This document shows, one piece after another, positions 8,397 to 19,692 of a stretch of DNA of 64,000 nt. The notes under the pieces are model-generated. The model did not search any database and was not told the DNA's origin. It was given only the letters and a program-made list of their open reading frames with translations. The DNA is taken from the NCBI RefSeq assembly GCF_002982315.1, contig NZ_MWZD01000017.1, forward strand, positions 62,001 through 126,000. The letters are read 5' to 3'. A program made the translations under genes and the position numbers. Every line of letters starts with the position of its first letter. Positions within the stretch are counted from its first letter, which is position 1. The DNA comes from Leucobacter massiliensis (GTDB lineage Bacteria; Actinomycetota; Actinomycetes; Actinomycetales; Microbacteriaceae).

Positions 8397-9205
8397 GATG
8401 CCGCCGCCTGCGGCGAGCGGGATCGCAGGCACAGCAGGGCCGCGACCGCGAGCAGCACGAGCAGCAGCGAGAGCGCGAGCGCCGTGTCCTGGCTCACCCC
8501 CGCCCCGTTGAACGCCGTGTAGATCGCGAGCGGGACGGTGCGCGTGGTGCCCGGGCTGTTGCCCGCGAAGAGCGCGGTCGCGCCGAACTCGCCGAGCGCG
8601 CGCGTGAAGCACAGGATCGTGCCGGCGGCGAGGCTCGGCGCGAGCAGCGGCAGCGTCACCCGCCGGAGCACCGTCCACGGCCCCGCGCCCAGGCTCTCTG
8701 CGGTGCGTTCGTAGGCGCCGTCGAGTCCGCGCAGCGCCCCCTCCACCGCGATCACGAGGAACGGCAGCGAGACGAAGGTCTGCGCGATGATCACGGCCGC
8801 CGTGGTGAAGGGCACGCGCACGCCGAGCCCGGCGAGCGCGTCGCCGAGCAGGCCGCCGCGCCCGAGCAGGGAGAGCAGCGCGAGGCCCCCGACGAGCGGC
8901 GGCAGCACGAGCGGCAGCGTGGTGAGCGCGCGCAGCACGGTGGCGAGCGCACCGCTCGCGCGCGAGATGACGAGCGCGAGCGGCACCCCGAGCAGCAGGC
9001 ACAGCAGCGTCGCCACGGCGGCCGTGCCGAGCGACAGCCCGAGCGCGCTGAGCGCCTCGGGCGAGGCGAGCGTGGTCGGTACGAGCGCCCAGTCGACGCG
9101 GAGCAGCAGTGCCGCGAGCGGCAGCAGGAGCAGGGTCGCGGCGAGGGCGGCGGGCAGCAGGACGGCGCGCGGCAGCGCCGCACCCGCGATCCCCGCGCGG
9201 CTCAC
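8393..9205 (-). CDS. modB: Molybdate ABC transporter permease ModB
   Basis: This 270-residue inner-membrane permease has about 6 transmembrane segments and the ABC EAA loop (AESLGAGPWTVLRRVTLPLLAP) that contacts ModC. The RALGEFGATALFAGNSPGTTRT block is typical of ModB/CysT-type permeases. It overlaps modA by 4 bp (9202-9205) and modC by 4 bp, forming a coupled mopR-modA-modB-modC operon on the minus strand. Confidence 0.95.
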   Translation of the reverse strand: MSRAGIAGAALPRAVLLPAALAATLLLLPLAALLLRVDWALVPTTLASPEALSALGLSLGTAAVATLLCLLLGVPLALVISRASGALATVLRALTTLPLVLPPLVGGLALLSLLGRGGLLGDALAGLGVRVPFTTAAVIIAQTFVSLPFLVIAVEGALRGLDGAYERTAESLGAGPWTVLRRVTLPLLAPSLAAGTILCFTRALGEFGATALFAGNSPGTTRTVPLAIYTAFNGAGVSQDTALALSLLLVLLAVAALLCLRSRSPQAAAS

Positions 9206-10047
9206 GCCGCCCCGAATCCGAGCTCGTCGAGGAGGCGCCGGGCCTCCTCGGAGCGCGTGAACTCCGCGAAGGCCCGAGCCGCCTCGGGGGCGTCCGATCC
9301 GGTGAGCGGCACGATCAGGTAGCTCCCGGCGGCCGCCTCGGAGCCCGGGATGGGGATCCCCTCGACCTCGCCGTCGGCCCGCACCACGTCGGAGGCGTAG
9401 ACGAGCCCGGCGTCGGCCTCGCCGCTGCGCACGCGGGTGAGCACGGCGGTCACGTTCTGCTCCTCGCTCGCGGGCCGCAGCGCGACCCCGTCTCGCTCGA
9501 GCAGGGTGCGCGCGGCGGCGCCGCAGGGCACCTCGGCGGCGCAGACGACCACGACCGGGCTGCTGCCGTTCGCGCCCGCCGCGGTGAGATCCGCGAGCGT
9601 CTCGATGCCGAGCGGGTTTCCGGGCGCGACCGCGATCACCAGCTCGCTCGTGGCGAAGGCGAGCGGTTCACCGGCGGCGAGCCCGGCCTCGACCACCGTC
9701 CGCATGTTCGCCTCGTCTGCGGAGGCGAAGACGTCGGCGGGGGCGCCGCCGACGATCTGCGCGGCGAGCACGGAGGAGCCGTCGAAGGTCTGCGCGAAGG
9801 AGACCCCGGGGTGCTGCCGCGTGAACTCCGCCGCGAGCGGCTCGAAGACGGGCTGCAGCGAGGCAGCGGCCGAGACGGACAGTTCGCCGCGCACCGCACC
9901 GGCATCAGCGGCCGATCCTGCCGCTCCGCCCGCCTCCGTCGCGCTCCCGGCCTGCCCCGCGCAAGCAGGCAGCAGAGCCGCCGTGGCCGCGAGCGCGAAC
10001 GCGGCGAGGGCGCGGCGCGGGCGCGCATCGGAGCGCGGGCCGCTCAC
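9202..10047 (-). CDS. modA: Molybdate-binding lipoprotein ModA
   Basis: This is the extracytoplasmic molybdate receptor, 281 residues with a lipoprotein signal (ALLPAC lipobox, Cys at about 29). The mature part has ModA features: ELSVSAAASLQPVFEPLA near its start, a GSSVLAAQIVGGAPADVFASADEANM block, and GLVYASDV further on. The start is GTG at 10047, overlapping the stop of the upstream regulator (GTGA). Substrate assignment is supported by the Moco neighbourhood; tungstate binding cannot be excluded. Confidence 0.95.
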   Translation of the reverse strand: MSGPRSDARPRRALAAFALAATAALLPACAGQAGSATEAGGAAGSAADAGAVRGELSVSAAASLQPVFEPLAAEFTRQHPGVSFAQTFDGSSVLAAQIVGGAPADVFASADEANMRTVVEAGLAAGEPLAFATSELVIAVAPGNPLGIETLADLTAAGANGSSPVVVVCAAEVPCGAAARTLLERDGVALRPASEEQNVTAVLTRVRSGEADAGLVYASDVVRADGEVEGIPIPGSEAAAGSYLIVPLTGSDAPEAARAFAEFTRSEEARRLLDELGFGAA

Positions 10048-10442
10048 CGCTCCTCGGTCTCCACGATCACGGTCGTGGCCTTCACCACGGCCGTCGCCCG
10101 CGAGCCGACCTCGAGCCGCAGCTCGCGCGCCGCCTCAGAGGTCATCAGCGACACGACGCGATGGGGTCCGCACTGCAGCTCGAGCTGCGCGACCAGTCCC
10201 GAGATCTCGACGGCGGTGACCAGCCCGGTGAAGCGGTTGCGCGCGCTGCGCTTCACGCCCGATTCGCCGTGGCCCGCCGGCGCGATCGCGACGGCGCGCG
10301 CCGCGAGCGAGCGCCCGGAGACCACCTGCCGGCCGGCGGAGTCGAGGGAGCTCTCCAGGTGACCGTCCGCCACCCAGCGGCGCACGGTGTCGTCGCTGAC
10401 TCCGATGAGCGCCGCGGCCTCACTGATCCGATAATGCGTCAT
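10044..10442 (-). CDS. HTH plus Mop/TOBE domain molybdate-responsive regulator
   Basis: This 132-residue protein has an excisionase/MerR-like helix-turn-helix at residues 2-32 (YRISEAAALIGVSDDTVRRWVADG). A molybdate-binding Mop/TOBE domain follows (SARNRFTGLVTAV to TTVIVETEER), joined by a Ser/Ala-rich linker. Such proteins are known as TOBE-domain DNA-binding regulators of molybdate genes. It heads the mod operon, so autoregulation is likely. The ATG at 10442 is preferred because a TAGAGT -10 box lies 7 nt upstream. It is divergent from the formamide cassette. Confidence 0.87.
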   Translation of the reverse strand: MTHYRISEAAALIGVSDDTVRRWVADGHLESSLDSAGRQVVSGRSLAARAVAIAPAGHGESGVKRSARNRFTGLVTAVEISGLVAQLELQCGPHRVVSLMTSEAARELRLEVGSRATAVVKATTVIVETEER

Positions 10443-10449
10443 GAGACTC

Positions 10450-10470
10450 ACTCTATATCCGCATCTGCGG
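10450..10470 (-). promoter_or_regulatory. mod operon -10 box and adjacent palindrome
   Basis: TAGAGT (minus strand, 10450-10455) sits 7 nt before the regulator start, fitting a leaderless transcript. Immediately upstream is the inverted repeat CCGCA-TC-TGCGG at 10459-10470, placed between -10 and -35 where a repressor would act. It is a candidate site for the Mop-domain regulator. Confidence 0.4.
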
Positions 10471-10488
10471 CGAAATCGAGGCGGTGCG

Positions 10489-10517
10489 TTGACGAAGCCG
10501 AGGCGGTCCACTAGCGT
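10489..10517 (+). promoter_or_regulatory. Promoter of the amiS-fmdB-fmdA cassette
   Basis: TTGACG and TAGCGT are separated by exactly 17 bp, a sigma70-type match. The predicted start near 10524 leaves a leader of about 90 nt before the AmiS-like gene. It diverges from the mod operon promoter about 35 bp away. Confidence 0.6.
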
Positions 10518-10615
10518 CCCGAGTACCTGACCGAGTCGGCTCGGCACCGCACGAACGGGGAGTGCTCAGGGTCACCCCGGCAGATCCAGCGCAGTGACGC
10601 GAGGGCGGGGGAGTG

Positions 10616-11368
10616 ATGAGCAGTGTGGGGTTGCTGTACGTCGGCGCGGTGCTGTTCATCAACGGCCTCATGCTGCTGGGCCTCGTGCCGGGAAAGGCCG
10701 CGGCCGCCATGAACCTGTTCGTCGGCGGGATGCAGGTGATCTTCCCCACCCTCATCATCCTCGGCTCCGGCGGCGATCCGGCGACGGTGCTCGCCGCCTC
10801 CGGGCTCTACCTCTTCGGCTTCACCTACCTCTACGTCGCGTGGAACGAGCTCACCGGCGCCGGCGGCGAGGGCCTGGGCTGGTTCTCGCTGTTCGTCGCG
10901 GGCTGCGCCGTCGTCTACGGCTCCCTGCAATTCAGCATCTTCGCCGACCCCGTGTTCGGGGTGATCTGGTTCTCCTGGGCCGTGCTGTGGTTCCTGTTCT
11001 TCCTGGTGCTCGCGCTCGGACGGGAGGCCCTCACCCGGCTCACCGGCTGGTTCACGCTGCTGCTCGGGATCTTCACGGGCGCGGTCCCGGCGATGCTCCT
11101 GCTCACGGGGAGCTACGTCACCGGCGCGATCGAGGGGATCGTCGCCGCGGTGGCCGGGATCGCGCTGTTCGGGATCTCGTGGGTGCTCGGCAGGCCCGGC
11201 GCGGTGCGCACGCGGGGGACCGGCGCCGTTGCCGCGTCCGCCGACCCGGCTCCCGCGGCTCCCGTCGCCCCCGCAGTCACGGCGGGTCCTGCCCCCGTGG
11301 CCGATCCGGCTCCCGCGGCTCCCGCCGTTCCCGCGGCGGCGTCCCGGCAGGATCCGGCGCCGAGCTGA
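10616..11368 (+). CDS. AmiS/UreI family amide or urea channel
   Basis: This 250-residue membrane protein has about 6 hydrophobic helices and the family-typical start SSVGLLYVGAVLFINGLMLLG and FGFTYLYVAWNEL. The family forms pH-gated channels for urea or short amides. Encoded just before formamidase, it probably admits formamide or acetamide. The last 50 residues are an Ala/Pro repeat tail built from near-duplicate DNA units (ADPAPAAP twice). ATG 10616 is chosen over GTG 10613; both follow a GGGCGGGGGAG purine stretch. Confidence 0.88.
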   Translation: MSSVGLLYVGAVLFINGLMLLGLVPGKAAAAMNLFVGGMQVIFPTLIILGSGGDPATVLAASGLYLFGFTYLYVAWNELTGAGGEGLGWFSLFVAGCAVVYGSLQFSIFADPVFGVIWFSWAVLWFLFFLVLALGREALTRLTGWFTLLLGIFTGAVPAMLLLTGSYVTGAIEGIVAAVAGIALFGISWVLGRPGAVRTRGTGAVAASADPAPAAPVAPAVTAGPAPVADPAPAAPAVPAAASRQDPAPS

Positions 11369-11436
11369 TCGTCCGATACCGCCGGATTCGCCCCGGCGCA
11401 CACCCCCCCGCCCAGTCCCGAGAGAAAGGCCGCGCA

Positions 11437-11724
11437 GTGCCCAGTTACGCGTTCCAGTGCTCCGAGGGGTGCCGCTTCGACGCCCTCTACGCCATGTCCG
11501 AGGTGCCCCGTGAGACCGATTGCCGCCGCTGCGGCGCTCCGGCACGGCGCGCGATCACCGCGCCCCACCTCTCGGCCGCCGGATCCTCGGCCTACGGGCT
11601 CATCGAGCACTCCGCCCGCAGCGCCCACGAGCCGGCCGTGGTGGACCGTCTGCCCGCCCGCGCTCCCGGCCGGGCGCAGCGGGTGACCTCCCATCCGCTG
11701 CACGCGAAGCTGCCGCGGCCCTGA
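11437..11724 (+). CDS. fmdB: FmdB family zinc-ribbon protein
   Basis: This 95-residue protein begins PSYAFQCSEGCRFD and carries a second pair CRRCGAPARR, the four Cys of the FmdB/CxxC-ribbon regulatory family first found with formamidase genes. The start is a GTG at 11437. It lies between the amide channel and formamidase, matching the classic fmd arrangement. Its mechanism is not established; a role in regulating or assembling the amidase is inferred from synteny. Confidence 0.88.
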   Translation: MPSYAFQCSEGCRFDALYAMSEVPRETDCRRCGAPARRAITAPHLSAAGSSAYGLIEHSARSAHEPAVVDRLPARAPGRAQRVTSHPLHAKLPRP

Positions 11725-11789
11725 TCCACCGAAGCCCCGAAGAAGACGGACCGGCGAGGCAGCCGATCCCGAAGACAGGAGAGACACCG

Positions 11790-13046
11790 ATGCCCGAACA
11801 CCTTTTCAAGCTCGACTCCTCGAAGAAGTTCACCGAGCAGGAGAAGCTCGGCCACAACCGCTGGCACCCCGAGATCCCGCCGGTCGCGACGGTCAAGCCC
11901 GGCGACAGCTTCCGCGTCGACTGCCGCGAGTGGTTCGACGGCGCGATCAAGAACGACGACTCCGCCGAGGACATCCTCAACGCCCCGCTGCTGACGGTCC
12001 ACACCCTCAGCGGCCCCTTCCGCGTCGAGGGGGCGAAGCCGGGCGACCTGCTCGTCGTCGACATCCTCGACGTGGGCCCGATCCCGCAGGAGGACTCGGG
12101 GCCGCTCGCCGGCCAGGGATGGGGCTACACCGGCATCTTCTCGCGGGGCAACGGCGGCGGTTTCCTCACCGAGCAGTTCCCCGACGCCTACAAGGCGGTG
12201 TGGGACTTCTCCGGGCAGACGGCCACCTCGCGCCACGTGCCCGGGGTGTCCTTCACCGGGATCACGCACCCGGGGCTGATGGGCACCGCGCCGTCCGCCG
12301 ATCTGCTCGCCACCTGGAACAATCGCGAGGGCGCGCTCATCGCCACCGATCCGGAGCGCGTGCCGCCGCTCGCGCTGCCGCCGGAGGCGGAGCACGCGAT
12401 CCTCGGCGGGCTGCCGCGCGATCAGTGGGCGCGGGTCGGATCCGAGGCCGCGCGCACCGCCCCGCCCCGGGAGAATGGCGGCAACCAGGACATCAAGAAC
12501 TTCACGAAGGGCTCCCGCGTCTTCTACCCGGTGTTCGTGGACGGCGCGAACCTCTCGGTCGGCGATCTGCACTTCTCGCAGGGCGACGGCGAGATCACCT
12601 TCTGCGGGGCCATCGAGATGGGCGGCTTCATCGATCTGCGCGTCGACATCATCAAGAACGGGATGGAAGTATACGGCGTCAGCGAGAACGCCATCTTCAT
12701 GCCCGGCAATGTCGAGCCCCAGTACAGCCACTGGCTCGCGTTCTCGGGCACCTCGGTGACGCTCGACGGCGAGCAGAGGTACCTCGACTCGCACCTCTCA
12801 TACCAGCGGGCCTGCCTGCACGCGATCGAGTACCTCACCAAGTTCGGCTACAGCCCCGAGCAGGCCTATCTGCTGTTGGGCGCCGCACCGATCGAGGGGC
12901 GCCTCTCGGGCGTCGTCGACATCCCGAACTCCTGCTCGACCGTCTACCTGCCCGTCGAGATCTTCGACTTCGACGTGCGGCCTTCGGCGGACGGCCCGCA
13001 CCGGATCGACCCGGGCATCGGCGCGCCCTCCGCGGCGAACCGGTAG
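11790..13046 (+). CDS. fmdA: Formamidase FmdA
   Basis: This 418-residue cytosolic amidohydrolase of the FmdA/AmdA family hydrolyses formamide to formate and ammonia. Family blocks include FKLDSSKKFTEQE, GHNRWHPEIPPVATVKPGD, DGAIKNDDSAEDI, VHTLSGPF, HPGLMGTAPS, and LHFSQGDGEITFCGAIEMGG. An AGGAGA ribosome-binding site precedes the ATG. Length is normal for the family. Formate released here could feed the adjacent FdhF-like enzyme, and ammonia could enter central nitrogen metabolism. A strong hairpin follows at 13060-13096. Confidence 0.96.
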   Translation: MPEHLFKLDSSKKFTEQEKLGHNRWHPEIPPVATVKPGDSFRVDCREWFDGAIKNDDSAEDILNAPLLTVHTLSGPFRVEGAKPGDLLVVDILDVGPIPQEDSGPLAGQGWGYTGIFSRGNGGGFLTEQFPDAYKAVWDFSGQTATSRHVPGVSFTGITHPGLMGTAPSADLLATWNNREGALIATDPERVPPLALPPEAEHAILGGLPRDQWARVGSEAARTAPPRENGGNQDIKNFTKGSRVFYPVFVDGANLSVGDLHFSQGDGEITFCGAIEMGGFIDLRVDIIKNGMEVYGVSENAIFMPGNVEPQYSHWLAFSGTSVTLDGEQRYLDSHLSYQRACLHAIEYLTKFGYSPEQAYLLLGAAPIEGRLSGVVDIPNSCSTVYLPVEIFDFDVRPSADGPHRIDPGIGAPSAANR

Positions 13047-13059
13047 CGGCAGCGCGGAA

Positions 13060-13096
13060 GGGGTGCGGGCCGGCCGCCGGCCGCGGCCCGCACCCC
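13060..13096. terminator. Bidirectional terminator between fmdA and fdhF-like gene
   Basis: Perfect 13-bp arms GGGGTGCGGGCCG and CGGCCCGCACCCC flank an 11-nt GC-rich loop. The convergent genes end at 13046 and 13116, so the hairpin can serve both directions. Confidence 0.75.
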
Positions 13097-13115
13097 CTCC
13101 GCGGCCGGCCGGGGC

Positions 13116-15436
<2,321 letters not shown>

Positions 15437-15440
<4 letters not shown>

Positions 15441-16402
15441 GGGCGAACCGCCTTCTGAAACTCGGGCGCACGCTCCCGCGCGTGCGCTGCGTCTGATGCC
15501 TCTGCTGTGTCTGCGTCTGCCGCGTCCGCGGGTGCGTCTGCTGCGTCTGCAGGATCTGCCGGGTGATCGTCGGTGCCCAGGTCGACGATCCGGTCCGCCC
15601 TACTGTAGACCACCATCGAGGGTCCGCGCAGGAATCCCACCAGGGTGAGCCCGGCATCCTCCGCGAGTTCGGCCGCCAGCGAGGACGGCGCGGAGACGGC
15701 CGCGAGCATCGGGATCCCCGCCATCAGCGCCTTCTGGGTCAGCTCGAAGCTCGCGCGGCCGGACACCATGAGCACCAGACCGCGCCCGGGCAGCCGGCCG
15801 TCGCGCAGCGCCCAGCCGATCACCTTGTCGACCGCGTTGTGGCGGCCGACGTCCTCCCGCAGCACCAGCATCTCGCCGCTGCGCCCGTCGAAGAGCGCGG
15901 CGGCGTGCAGGCCGCCCGTGCGCTCGAAGGTGGCCTGCCCCGCGCGCAGCGTCTCGGGGAACGCGGTCAGCGCGGTCGCGTCGACCGTCAGCGGGTCCTC
16001 CGCGACGGTGAAGCGGCTCGCGGTGTGCACCGCCTCGATGCTGGCCTTGCCGCACAGGCCGCACGCGCTCGTCGTCGTGAAGTTGCGCTGCAGGCTCGGA
16101 TCGGGCGGGGCGACGCCGGGTGCGAGGCCGACGTCGAGCACGTTGTAGGTGTTGGGCTCCCCGTCGCTGGAGCAGTGGATGGCGGCCGCCAGATCGCCCT
16201 CGCGGTGGATCACGCCCTCCGAGACGAGGAAGCCCGCGGCGAGGTCGACGTCGTTGCCGGGGGTGCGCATCGTCACCGCCAGCGAGCGGCCGAAGACGCG
16301 GATCTCGAGCGGCTCCTCGACGGCGAGGTAGTCCGCCCGCTCGGTTCGTGCGCCGCCTGCGGTGAGGCGCGTCACCCGGCGGCGGGCTGCGATGCGTGAC
16401 AT
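15437..16402 (-). CDS. fdhD: Sulfurtransferase FdhD
   Basis: FdhD sulfurates the Mo cofactor of formate dehydrogenases. The 321-residue protein shows [32 protein letters not shown], the catalytic CGLCGK loop, [15 protein letters not shown] and [12 protein letters not shown]. It is co-transcribed with, and overlaps, the FdhF-like gene, a strong sign that the latter is a true FDH-type enzyme. The last 45 residues are an Asp/Ala-rich repeat tail beyond the usual family end, encoded by a stretch of repeated (G)CGTCTGC-like triplets. AGGGAG lies 2-7 nt before the ATG. Confidence 0.95.
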
Positions 16403-16535
16403 GCTCCCTGGATAGCACCGAACGGCGGCGCGGGCAAGGTCGGCGCGCGGGGCGGGGCGCCGTGGCCGAGTGCCGGTGGTTCAGGGCAGACTGGGGGCAC
16501 GAGTTCGTGAAGTCGCAACGGAGGGAGGCGCTCGC

Positions 16536-17789
16536 GTGAGCACCACGGTCGAGGCGCACCGCGCGTGGATCCTCGGCGCGCTCGAGCCGCTGCCGGTGCG
16601 GTCGCTGCCGCTCGCCGAAGCGCACGGGCGCACGCTCGCCGAGGAGGTGCGCGCCCGCAATGCGATCCCGCTCTGGGACAACTCCGCAATGGACGGCTAC
16701 GCGCTGCGCGCGGCCGACGTCGCCGGTGCCTCGGCGGAGACTCCCGTCGAGCTGCGGCTGACGGGGGAGGTGCCGGCCGGCAGCGCGGAGGACCCCGCGA
16801 TCGCCCCCGGCGAGGCGGTGCGGATCATGACCGGCGCCCCGCTCCCCGGCGACGCCGATGCGGTGGTGCCCGTCGAGGCGACGCAGGGGCGGCGCGGCAG
16901 CGGATGGGACGCCGGCGCCTGGTCCGACGGCGCCGTGCGAGTGCTCCGGGCGGTGGGGCCCGGGGCGAATGTGCGCCGCCGCGGCGAGGACACCCCGGCG
17001 GGCGGCAGGATCGCGGCGGCCGGATCGCCGCTCCCCGCCGCGCGCCTCGCCGCGCTCGCCGCCGCCGGGGTCGAGCGGCTGCGCGTGCGCGAGCGGCCCC
17101 GGGTCGTGGTGCTCGCCACCGGCTCGGAGCTGCGCGGTCCGGGTGAGGCCCTGCGACGCGGGCAGATTCCCGAGTCCAACTCGCTGCTCATCGCGGGGCT
17201 GCTGCGTGAGCTGGGCATCGACGCCGTCGAGGTGCGGCGCAGCGCGGACGACGCGGTGAGCCTGGCGGGCACGCTGCGGGAGCTCGGCGAGCGCTGCGAC
17301 GCCGTGGTGACCACCGGGGGAGTGGGGCCCGGCACCCACGACGTGGTGCGGATCGCGGCCGAGCAGGAGCCCGGGGTGCGCGCCGTGCGGGTCGCGATGC
17401 GGCCCGGCCAGCTGCAGTGCGCGGGGCGGCTCGCCGGCGGTGCCTTCCTCTTCGCGCTGCCCGGCAACCCCGTGAGCGCCGCGGTCTCCTTCGAGCTGTT
17501 CGTGCGTCCCGCCCTGCTCGCCATGCAGGGACGCAGCGACACCGGCCGCCTGCGCCTGAGCGCGCGAGCGGCCGAGGGGTGGCGCGGGGCGCCGGGGCGC
17601 TTGCAGGTGCTTCCGGTCGTGGTGAGCCAGGGAGGCGACGGACTGCTGTGCGTGCCCGCCGTGAATCTGCGCGGGGTCTCGCACGCGGTCGGCGGGCACG
17701 GCGGCGCGAACGGCTACGCCCTCGTCGAGGCCGAGCGCGGCGATGTAGCCTCCGGCGAGGACGTGCCGGTGATCCTGGTGGGTGCGTGA
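16536..17789 (+). CDS. moeA: Molybdopterin molybdenumtransferase MoeA (copy 2)
   Basis: This second MoeA has 417 residues and starts at the GTG at 16536 behind a GGAGGGAGG site. Landmarks are LWDNSAMDGYAL, RIMTGAPLPGDADAVVP, GVEDRG-like RRRGEDTPAGG, TTGGVGPGTHD and LPGNPVSAAVSF. It lacks the low-complexity insertion of copy 1. Two MoeA paralogues often serve different Mo enzyme classes; here this copy is coupled to mobA, so it may favour the bis-MGD branch used by the FdhF-like enzyme. That division is inference. Confidence 0.95.
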   Translation: MSTTVEAHRAWILGALEPLPVRSLPLAEAHGRTLAEEVRARNAIPLWDNSAMDGYALRAADVAGASAETPVELRLTGEVPAGSAEDPAIAPGEAVRIMTGAPLPGDADAVVPVEATQGRRGSGWDAGAWSDGAVRVLRAVGPGANVRRRGEDTPAGGRIAAAGSPLPAARLAALAAAGVERLRVRERPRVVVLATGSELRGPGEALRRGQIPESNSLLIAGLLRELGIDAVEVRRSADDAVSLAGTLRELGERCDAVVTTGGVGPGTHDVVRIAAEQEPGVRAVRVAMRPGQLQCAGRLAGGAFLFALPGNPVSAAVSFELFVRPALLAMQGRSDTGRLRLSARAAEGWRGAPGRLQVLPVVVSQGGDGLLCVPAVNLRGVSHAVGGHGGANGYALVEAERGDVASGEDVPVILVGA

Positions 17790-18547
17790 TGGGTGCGGAG
17801 CCGCGCCGCAGCGCGCGCGGGGTTTGGCAACACACCCTAGACACGGTGGTGCTGGCGGGAGGCCGCGGGAGTCGGCTGGGCGGCGTCGACAAGGCCGGGA
17901 TCGAGCTGGGCGGCGAGCGGCTGGTGGACCGAGCGGTCGGCGCGGCTCGGGCTGCCGGCGCGGAGCTCGCGGTGGTGGCGGGGCCGGATTCGGCTCGCGT
18001 CCCCGGGGCGCTGCTGGTGCGCGAGGATCCGCCCTTCACCGGACCGCTCGCCGCGCTCGCCGCCGCGCTGCCGAGCGTCCGCGCAGACTGGCTGCTGCTG
18101 CTCAGCTGCGACCTCGTCCACCCGGAGCGGGTCTGCGCCGCGCTGCTCGCCGAGGCCGCCGTCCTCGGGAAGCCGGGGGAGGCGGAGATGGGCGACGGGA
18201 TCCTGCTGCGCGACGAGAACGGCCGGGCACAGTGGCTCGCGGGGCTCTACCGCACCGCGGCGCTGCGCGAGGGGCTGCGCCGCCTGCGCGGTGGTCCGGA
18301 GCACGCGCCTCTGCGCCTCGTCTTCGGCGAGCTGCGGCTGCGCGAGGTCGAGGCGCCTCCCTCCGCGAGCGACGACATCGACGCGCCGGAGGACCTGGCC
18401 CGTGCCCGGGCTGCCGAGCCCGCCCCGCTGCCGGGCGCCTCGCCGCCCGGCGCCGCTCCGCCCGGCAGCGGCCCGCCCGGCAGCGGCCCGCCGACCGCCG
18501 CCGCAGCGAACGTCAGTATCCCCGCCGACTCAGAGGAGCACGCATGA
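17789..18547 (+). CDS. mobA: Molybdenum cofactor guanylyltransferase-like MobA
   Basis: This NTP-transferase attaches a nucleotide to Mo-molybdopterin, needed for bis-MGD. The 252-residue protein carries the glycine-rich GTP loop LAGGRGSRLGGVDKA, REDPPFTGPLAALAAAL and the metal-binding region LLLLSCDLVHPE. Its ATG overlaps the moeA2 stop by one base (TGATG). After about residue 210 the sequence is a Pro/Gly/Ala-rich tail with a duplicated 15-bp unit, beyond the catalytic domain. It overlaps the next gene by 4 bp. Confidence 0.9.
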   Translation: MGAEPRRSARGVWQHTLDTVVLAGGRGSRLGGVDKAGIELGGERLVDRAVGAARAAGAELAVVAGPDSARVPGALLVREDPPFTGPLAALAAALPSVRADWLLLLSCDLVHPERVCAALLAEAAVLGKPGEAEMGDGILLRDENGRAQWLAGLYRTAALREGLRRLRGGPEHAPLRLVFGELRLREVEAPPSASDDIDAPEDLARARAAEPAPLPGASPPGAAPPGSGPPGSGPPTAAAANVSIPADSEEHA

Positions 18548-18822
18548 ACGACACCCCGAAGCATCTGCCGCCACAGGCCCTGGACGCGTGGCTCGCCGCC
18601 GCCGCCGAGACCCTGCAGCTCGACGCCGCAGAGGTGCCCATCGGCACCGTGCTCGACGTCGCGCGCGATGTGGCGCACGACGTCGCGCGCCCCGCGGCCC
18701 CGCTCAGCACCTTCCTGCTGGGTCTCGCGGTCGGCCGTTCCGGCGACCCCGCGGCGCTGCAGCGCCTGGCCGACGCGATCACCGCCCGCGCGGCGGAGTG
18801 GAAGGCCGCCGAGGGAGGGTGA
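18544..18822 (+). CDS. DUF6457 small protein
   Basis: This 92-residue acidic helical protein contains the block LDVARDVAHDVARPAAPLSTFLLGLAVGR, typical of the small actinobacterial DUF6457 family found next to mobA. It is translationally coupled to mobA (ATGA at 18544-18547). No catalytic motif is visible. A helper role in MGD synthesis is suggested only by conserved position. Confidence 0.82.
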   Translation: MNDTPKHLPPQALDAWLAAAAETLQLDAAEVPIGTVLDVARDVAHDVARPAAPLSTFLLGLAVGRSGDPAALQRLADAITARAAEWKAAEGG

Positions 18823-18873
18823 GCGCCGGTCCGCGCCGCCCCACCCGGACCCGGACGGCTGCGTGCGCGGGCG

Positions 18874-19692
18874 TCAGCCGCCGAGCACGACGGAGCGCAG
18901 CTCGTCCACCACGGCTGCGTCGCCCGCGAAGAGGTACGGCTCGCCGGGAGGCGTCGCCTCGTCACGGCCGATGATCGCCGCCCCGGCCTCCGTCGCGATG
19001 AGCGCGCCCGCGGCGTAGTCCCACGGCTGCAGTCCGCGCTCGTAGTAGGCGTCGAGGCGCCCCGCCGCGAGGTTGCAGAGATCGAGGGCGGCCGAGCCGA
19101 TGCGGCGGATGTCGCGCACGTGCGGAATCAGTCGTGCAGCGGCCTCGGCCTGCTCCCGCCGGCGCTCCTCCGTATAGCCGAAGCCGGTGCCGACCAGCAG
19201 CGCGCCGAGCTCCGCGCGCCCGGCGAAGCGCAGCCGCGTGCCGCCGAGTCGGGCGCCGCCGCCCTCCCACGCCTCGAACAACTCGCCCGTCCGCGGGTTG
19301 CACACCGCGGCGGCGACCGCGCGCCGTCGGTCCGCGTAGGCGTCGCCCGGGACGGTCGCGGCAATGCTCACCGCGAAGGCGGGAATGTCGTAGAGGTAGT
19401 TCGTGGTGCCGTCGATCGGGTCGATCCCCCAGGTGATCCCGCTCGTGCCCGCCACGCCGGCCCCCTCCTCACCGAGCACGCCGTCCTCGGGCCGTGCCGC
19501 GAGCAGCTCGTCGACGATCCGGCGCTCGGCCGCGCGATCTGCCTCAGTGACCACGTCGATCGCGCTCGACTTGCTCGCGGCCACCGTAACGCCGCGATCC
19601 CGCATCCGGACGATCAGCTCACCGGCGCGCGTGGCCACCCCGGCGGCGAGGCGGGCGAGGGACTCGGGGTCGTGGGCGTTCGGCGCAGTCAT
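18874..19692 (-). CDS. Inositol monophosphatase family protein
   Basis: This 272-residue Mg-dependent phosphatase of the IMPase/SuhB superfamily has metal-binding motifs EEGAGV, WGIDPIDGTTNYL and the C-terminal LQPWDYAAGALIATEAGA. Substrate (myo-inositol phosphate or another sugar phosphate) cannot be told. The frame is open far upstream, but that part shadows amtB; the ATG at 19692 gives the normal length. A paralogue lies at 49988-50794. Confidence 0.9.
   Translation of the reverse strand: MTAPNAHDPESLARLAAGVATRAGELIVRMRDRGVTVAASKSSAIDVVTEADRAAERRIVDELLAARPEDGVLGEEGAGVAGTSGITWGIDPIDGTTNYLYDIPAFAVSIAATVPGDAYADRRRAVAAAVCNPRTGELFEAWEGGGARLGGTRLRFAGRAELGALLVGTGFGYTEERRREQAEAAARLIPHVRDIRRIGSAALDLCNLAAGRLDAYYERGLQPWDYAAGALIATEAGAAIIGRDEATPPGEPYLFAGDAAVVDELRSVVLGG

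Noticed and set aside
18823-18873. Riboswitch or Moco RNA motif near the Mo genes
   Set aside because: No conserved Moco riboswitch-like structure could be recognised before any of the Mo genes. Regulation by the Mop-domain protein is enough to explain the locus.
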